DNA of 64,000 nt from Trileptium ribeirensis (Eukaryota; Nematoda; Enoplea; Enoplida; Thoracostomopsidae), in assembly GCA_030248225.1 (NCBI GenBank), contig JASANE010028189.1:1-64000 (forward strand). The letters run 5' to 3'. Shown here one piece after another: positions 60,171 through 64,000 of this stretch. The position numbers and the translations under genes were made by a program. The notes under the pieces are model-generated. The model did not search any database. It had not been told where the DNA came from and saw only the letters and a program-made list of their open reading frames with translations. Each line of letters begins with the position of its first letter. The stretch's first letter is position 1.

Positions 60171-61640
60171 CTCGCATTCAAGGTTGAAATGGAGCAAGTG
60201 TGTTTTTATGTATTGTAATTATGTGTAATCATCTGCAATAGGCATTGTGTTTTATGTATATATTGCCCTAAATGCTCTTGAAGTCCTGAAGCCTTGTAAT
60301 GCACGTCTGATAGGAGTTAAGGAACGTCACCAATTCTGGTTGGCACGAAACCTATGATAGTTTATCAGAAAGCGCACAAAATAAAGTATAACCAAATATG
60401 TGACGACAGATAACATTACTTCGCTAAATCGAATTCGCTTTAACCTTGAAACCCCTGAAATGAAATAATGCAATCATGTTAGATTTATTGCGATCACTTC
60501 ACTGGGCTTGCCATCCCGGGGGGGCGGGGCCCCCCCGAGAATCGCTGCCCTCCCCCCCCCCGGCCGACGGCCGCCCCCGATTCGGCCCCCCCCCCGAGAA
60601 TTTTGGTGCCCCCCGGTTCTAATTTTAACCCCAAAAAACTCTGAGCCAATATTTATTTGCGATATTTTTTGGGCCAAATTTCATACTTTCTGAGTAAAAA
60701 TTTCAAATTTTGGCCCTGCGGGTCAGCGCCTCTTACCAGTTTACCTAAATCCATGGTTCCATCGATCGTCACTTAATTAAGTAAGAGCACTTATGTATGT
60801 AAAAAGTTCACCAGATAAAGATGACGTATATAAAAGTATACATGTTGGAAGATGTAGGTAAATCACGCTGTTGAGGAATTGTGGCAAATTTTTAAAAAAG
60901 TTGCCCCCCCCCGAGAATTTTTGCCCCCCGGTTCATGCCCTCCCCCGAGATTTTTGCCCGCCCCCGGTTTCGTACCGGGGGGCCCCCGGTTCGGCCCCCC
61001 CCGAACTTGACCGGCCCATGGCAACCCCAGCGTCATATGCAGTTAGCTGAAATACATATTTTTACAACGCTGTCCTAAATGGCCTGAAAGCAATATGACC
61101 AAACAAAACTTAAAGCGCACAAAATAAAGTATAACCAAATATGTGACGACAGATAACATTACTTCGCTAAATCGAATTCGCTTTAACCTTGAAACTCCTG
61201 AAATGAAATAATCCCATCATGTTAGATTTATTGCGATCACTTCATATGCAGTTAGCTGAAATACATATTTTTACAACGCTGTCCTAAATGGCCTGAAAGC
61301 AATATGACCAAACAAAAGTTAAAGCGCACAAAATAAAGTATAACCAAATATGTGACGACAGATAACATTACTTCGCTAAATCGAATTCGCTTTAACCTTG
61401 AAACTCCTGAAATGAAATAATGCAATCATGTTAGATTTGTTGTGATCACTTCATATGCAGTTAGCTGAAATACATATTTTTACAACGCTGTCCTAAATGG
61501 CCTGAAAGCAATAGGACTAAACAACTAAAACGGTCTATATCCAAGAAATCGGTTTTGTAGATGCTAAACCTATTGAAAACCGAATATGGACTCGGAATTA
61601 TTTGTGCTATACTACAGATAACCAAACCATCGTATGGGTG
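60171..61640. repeat. Dispersed repeat family X, copy 3, with a 209-bp tandem array
   Basis: It starts like 54230 (AATGGAGCAAGTGTGTTTT). A unit from AAGCGCACAAAATAAAGTATA to GTCCTAAATGGCCTGAAAGC is repeated. The phrase TATGCAGTTAGCTGAAATAC occurs at 61035, 61244 and 61453, exactly 209 bp apart. The first unit (from 60370) is split by the GC-rich insertion at 60501-61031. Units are nearly identical, so the array is young. It ends with CAGATAACCAAACCATCGTA at about 61615-61635, as in the other X copies. Confidence 0.75.
60501..61031. mobile_element. G/C-homopolymer-rich insertion with CTGGG(G/C)TTGCCAT ends
   Basis: The left tip is CTGGGCTTGCCATCCC and the right tip is the complement of CTGGGGTTGCCATGGG. 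The neighbouring 209-bp units lack it, which shows the empty site (GATCACTTCATATGC). The flanks suggest a short imperfect duplication (CTTCA and CGTCA). Both ends are built of C7-C12 runs alternating with GAGAATTTT and GGTTC in otherwise AT-rich DNA. No ORF is credible. The element class is unclear; hAT-like is a guess. Confidence 0.65.
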
Positions 61641-63395
61641 GAAACACGGTATTGCGAGAAACCCCGGCCTTCCGAAAAATTGTCGAACATTTTTCTGCAA
61701 CAGCGTCTGTGTAAATTTCTGTTTGATGCATTTGGTATATAATCAGCAACTAGACTACAAGGAGACTTGTCATATTTTTGGGAGGGTTAGGTAGCTATTG
61801 TATTTTTCGAGGGAGGTACAAGGCTTATAATCGTGTTAATGTACTTCAGTGTCGCCTTAATTTAAAAATAATGATATGACCGAGAGCGGCAATTTTAGTG
61901 TCTTAAGTTAAAATAGTACGCTACGTGATCAGATCAAATTCACAGCTGAACATTTTAGTAATTTTACGACTCATGTCCTTCATATTCTGTCCATTAAATT
62001 TGCGTGAAATTTAATCATACTTTCGGGTCCATTGTTTTCTACACATTCATAAATACTATGCAAATATGTCTCTATAACTGGGATTTCTCTCTTTTTTATT
62101 GAAAATTTTGCCACGGCGCACGAAGCAAGGGTCTCTGGTGAAGGGACATTTTTCAAAGAGAAAAACTGCTAGGAACCGTGTCAGAAATACGGTCAAAACA
62201 GTTTTGGTGGGGAGAAAAAGCGATTTGAAGAAAAGTTTAGCAAAATTTTCTAAATTTTTGGTCTAAAGACGGAATTTTAGTGCAAATTCTTATCAAATTT
62301 TACGTCATTATGCAGTGGTTTTAATTAGTGAAAGCTAAAAATTTTGCCAAGGGGCGATGAACCGGGCATTTGGACAACCCCGTATAAGGCGGTGTATAAT
62401 GACTTGCTCTGCGGTTTTATTAGGCTGTAGGATTTGGGTCAAAATGGGATCTGAAATGGGCCCATGCGATTCCGCCAAAATGGCAATATCTCCACAACCA
62501 CTGGAGCTATATAGGGCTTTAAGTCTCATTTTGTAGAACAATTCGTCTTGTATGTAGCTATAAATGGTATATGTGCTGCTATTGTGATTGTTTATGCTAC
62601 AAGGCTGGGTCGAAAATGGTTTTATAGTGGGTCCATGGGACCCAAAATACACGAAAATGGTAATACTCTACAACATCTCGTGTTATATGGGTGTTTTTGG
62701 TCTATTTTGTGGAAGGGGTCACCCTCCCGCCAAAAAGCACAATTTTCAAAAACATTCTGGCCAGAAGCCTGCTTAACATAAAGTACGTGTGTGCCAGTGA
62801 TGCACGGTAGTATATATATAATTAAAACAACTGGTCGCCGGCTGTATTTACTCATCCGTCATTCCAAAACTTATAGGCTTCAAAAGCTATATTATAGTAC
62901 GTCGCACATTTAGTTTGGCAGTTAAGTTTGGTCTGTTCTAAAGCGCCGCAGCCATCTTAACTCTTCATCTTACCTTCACAATCATAGTTTAAACCAATGT
63001 AAAAAAATTGAAAAATCTAATTTATCGCGGTGGGGGGTGCAAAAGTTTTGTTAATATTATTGTTTCAAATCGTGGAAATTTCCATGACGCGGGCTAATAT
63101 TTTGAAACTACGGAGTCTTTAGGGTATATTAGGAACCCACTCAAAGGCTATCAGCGAACGTTTAGAAATTTGAAATTTTGTATTTTTCGAGGGAGGTGGT
63201 TGATAAAAATCCCACTTTTTTACCCTTATTCAGTTTTCCAACAAGCCATAGGGGTAACGAAATTTCCGAATCCTATTCCAGCAATATCCTGGTTTGGGAT
63301 GCGGCTAACTTTTACCGGAATCGAAGTCCCGGTTTCATGTCTTTTGGTTGACTGCATGGCGAATTTTCTATTAAAAGTTTTTCATTTTTAGTCAG
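61640..63395. repeat. Mosaic of decayed repeats
   Basis: 62120-62360 is an inverted relative of 56230-56580. 62440-62720 holds two roughly 170-bp related units (TGGGTC.AAAATGG, CATGGG.CC.AAA..). The phrase TATTTTTCGAGGGAGGT occurs near 61800 and 63180. No gene is recognised. Confidence 0.4.
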
Positions 63396-63700
63396 AATTA
63401 GCTAACAAACTAAACCATAACTGAAACACTATTCTTGATGCTGTTTGTATAACAAAATGGAAAATATATTCTGACTTTACGATTGCTCAAGTGCCTTTGC
63501 TTATTGTTTTGATTTCCCAGCACACAGTTCTCAATCTTGGCTGAACACTTTATAAGTACAGAAAAATAAATCAAACACTAACATATTATTTATAATTTTT
63601 GAAGTACACTGTGGTCCAAAATTTGTTACTTGTGTCGTTATTTAACTGGTCTGTCCACAGTGAGGGAGGCCGGCCACCCTTCCACTTTCCAATTGCCCCA
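63395..63700. repeat. Dispersed repeat family Y, copy 2
   Basis: Partner of 55370-55660, with the same order of landmarks. It is non-coding. After it, 63700-64000 shows nothing I can name. Confidence 0.5.
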
Positions 63701-64000
63701 TGTTCGTGAGATTTTCTTCGATGTCCATCACCTCCCTCCCACTCGGCCATAACACCCCTTGTTTACCTAAATCCAAAAAAATTGTTTCTAAATTGATGTT
63801 TTCTCTATGCAAAATGTTTTTGAACATTATCACCGTTTCTAATACTAAAATGTTGTTTTATAGCCTAAAATACCTGCACAACAGTAATTATGAATGATAA
63901 TATTCAGCGTTTTTAAGCAAAATTTGTCTCCCTTTTAAAATTTCACCAGAAATTCCACATAAGATCCCGACATCCTACTTTTCGAAATTCTGTGGACAGG

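Noticed and set aside
60474..60693. ORFs in the C-rich insertion
   Set aside because: Gly/Pro/Arg-rich translations arise from C and G homopolymers.
1..64000. CRISPR arrays, operons, riboswitches or bacterial origins
   Set aside because: None was seen. The spliced genes and eukaryotic transposons make them inapplicable. The PstS-like domain is spliced into an animal receptor, so it is not evidence of bacterial DNA.

Overview
This is an AT-rich animal nuclear window. The genes are split by long GT-AG introns, and most of the rest is decayed transposable elements (TEs). A receptor-type guanylate cyclase and a first exon of RNA polymerase subunit RPB8 point to a metazoan. The RPB8 peptide reads as ecdysozoan, perhaps nematode-like, but that is inference from remembered family patterns. 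Nothing suggests a prokaryotic or viral genome.

One gene spans more than half of the window on the minus strand. Its exons run 34637-34309, 24431-23672, 18783-17578, 12679-12520 and 7423-7304, and the splice phases (2, 0, 0, 1) agree at every junction. The predicted protein has a signal peptide, an extracellular PstS-like (bacterial phosphate-binding, type 2 periplasmic-binding) domain split over exons 1 and 2, one membrane helix, a catalytically dead kinase-homology domain, a signalling helix and the start of a class III guanylate cyclase domain. Receptor cyclases of animals normally carry an ANF-receptor (type 1 periplasmic-binding) ectodomain, so this looks like an unusual receptor. The last exons of the cyclase domain are not in the window.

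The next cyclase exon (120 nt) lies in a tandem array of 136-bp units (120-nt exon plus 16 nt of acceptor sequence). The array lies inside a huge imperfect palindrome (1-9631, centre about 4830), so an antisense copy of the whole array sits at 1325-2341. A minus-strand transcript reaching past the window's left edge would contain both arms and could fold into a hairpin of about 4.5 kb.

The introns hold the TEs. Intron 4 has a 3.2-kb Harbinger-like element (8660-11834) and the palindrome. Intron 3 has tandem repeats and a T-rich minisatellite. Intron 2 has a Jockey-like LINE fragment and a 2.7-kb non-autonomous hAT element (20837-23532). Intron 1 has a Gypsy element split in its integrase by a pogo-like transposon (27861-31282, TA duplication), then a 509-bp MITE. 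Upstream of the gene, 34.6-39.2 kb is largely featureless. 39.2-44.0 kb is a second Gypsy element broken by a MITE. 44.7-48.1 kb is a third Gypsy element broken by a LINE fragment. 51.5-53.1 kb is a satellite of about 350 bp period. RPB8 exon 1 (56902-57156, plus strand) has a perfect 143-bp tandem duplication across its splice donor. The remainder to 64 kb is dispersed repeat families.
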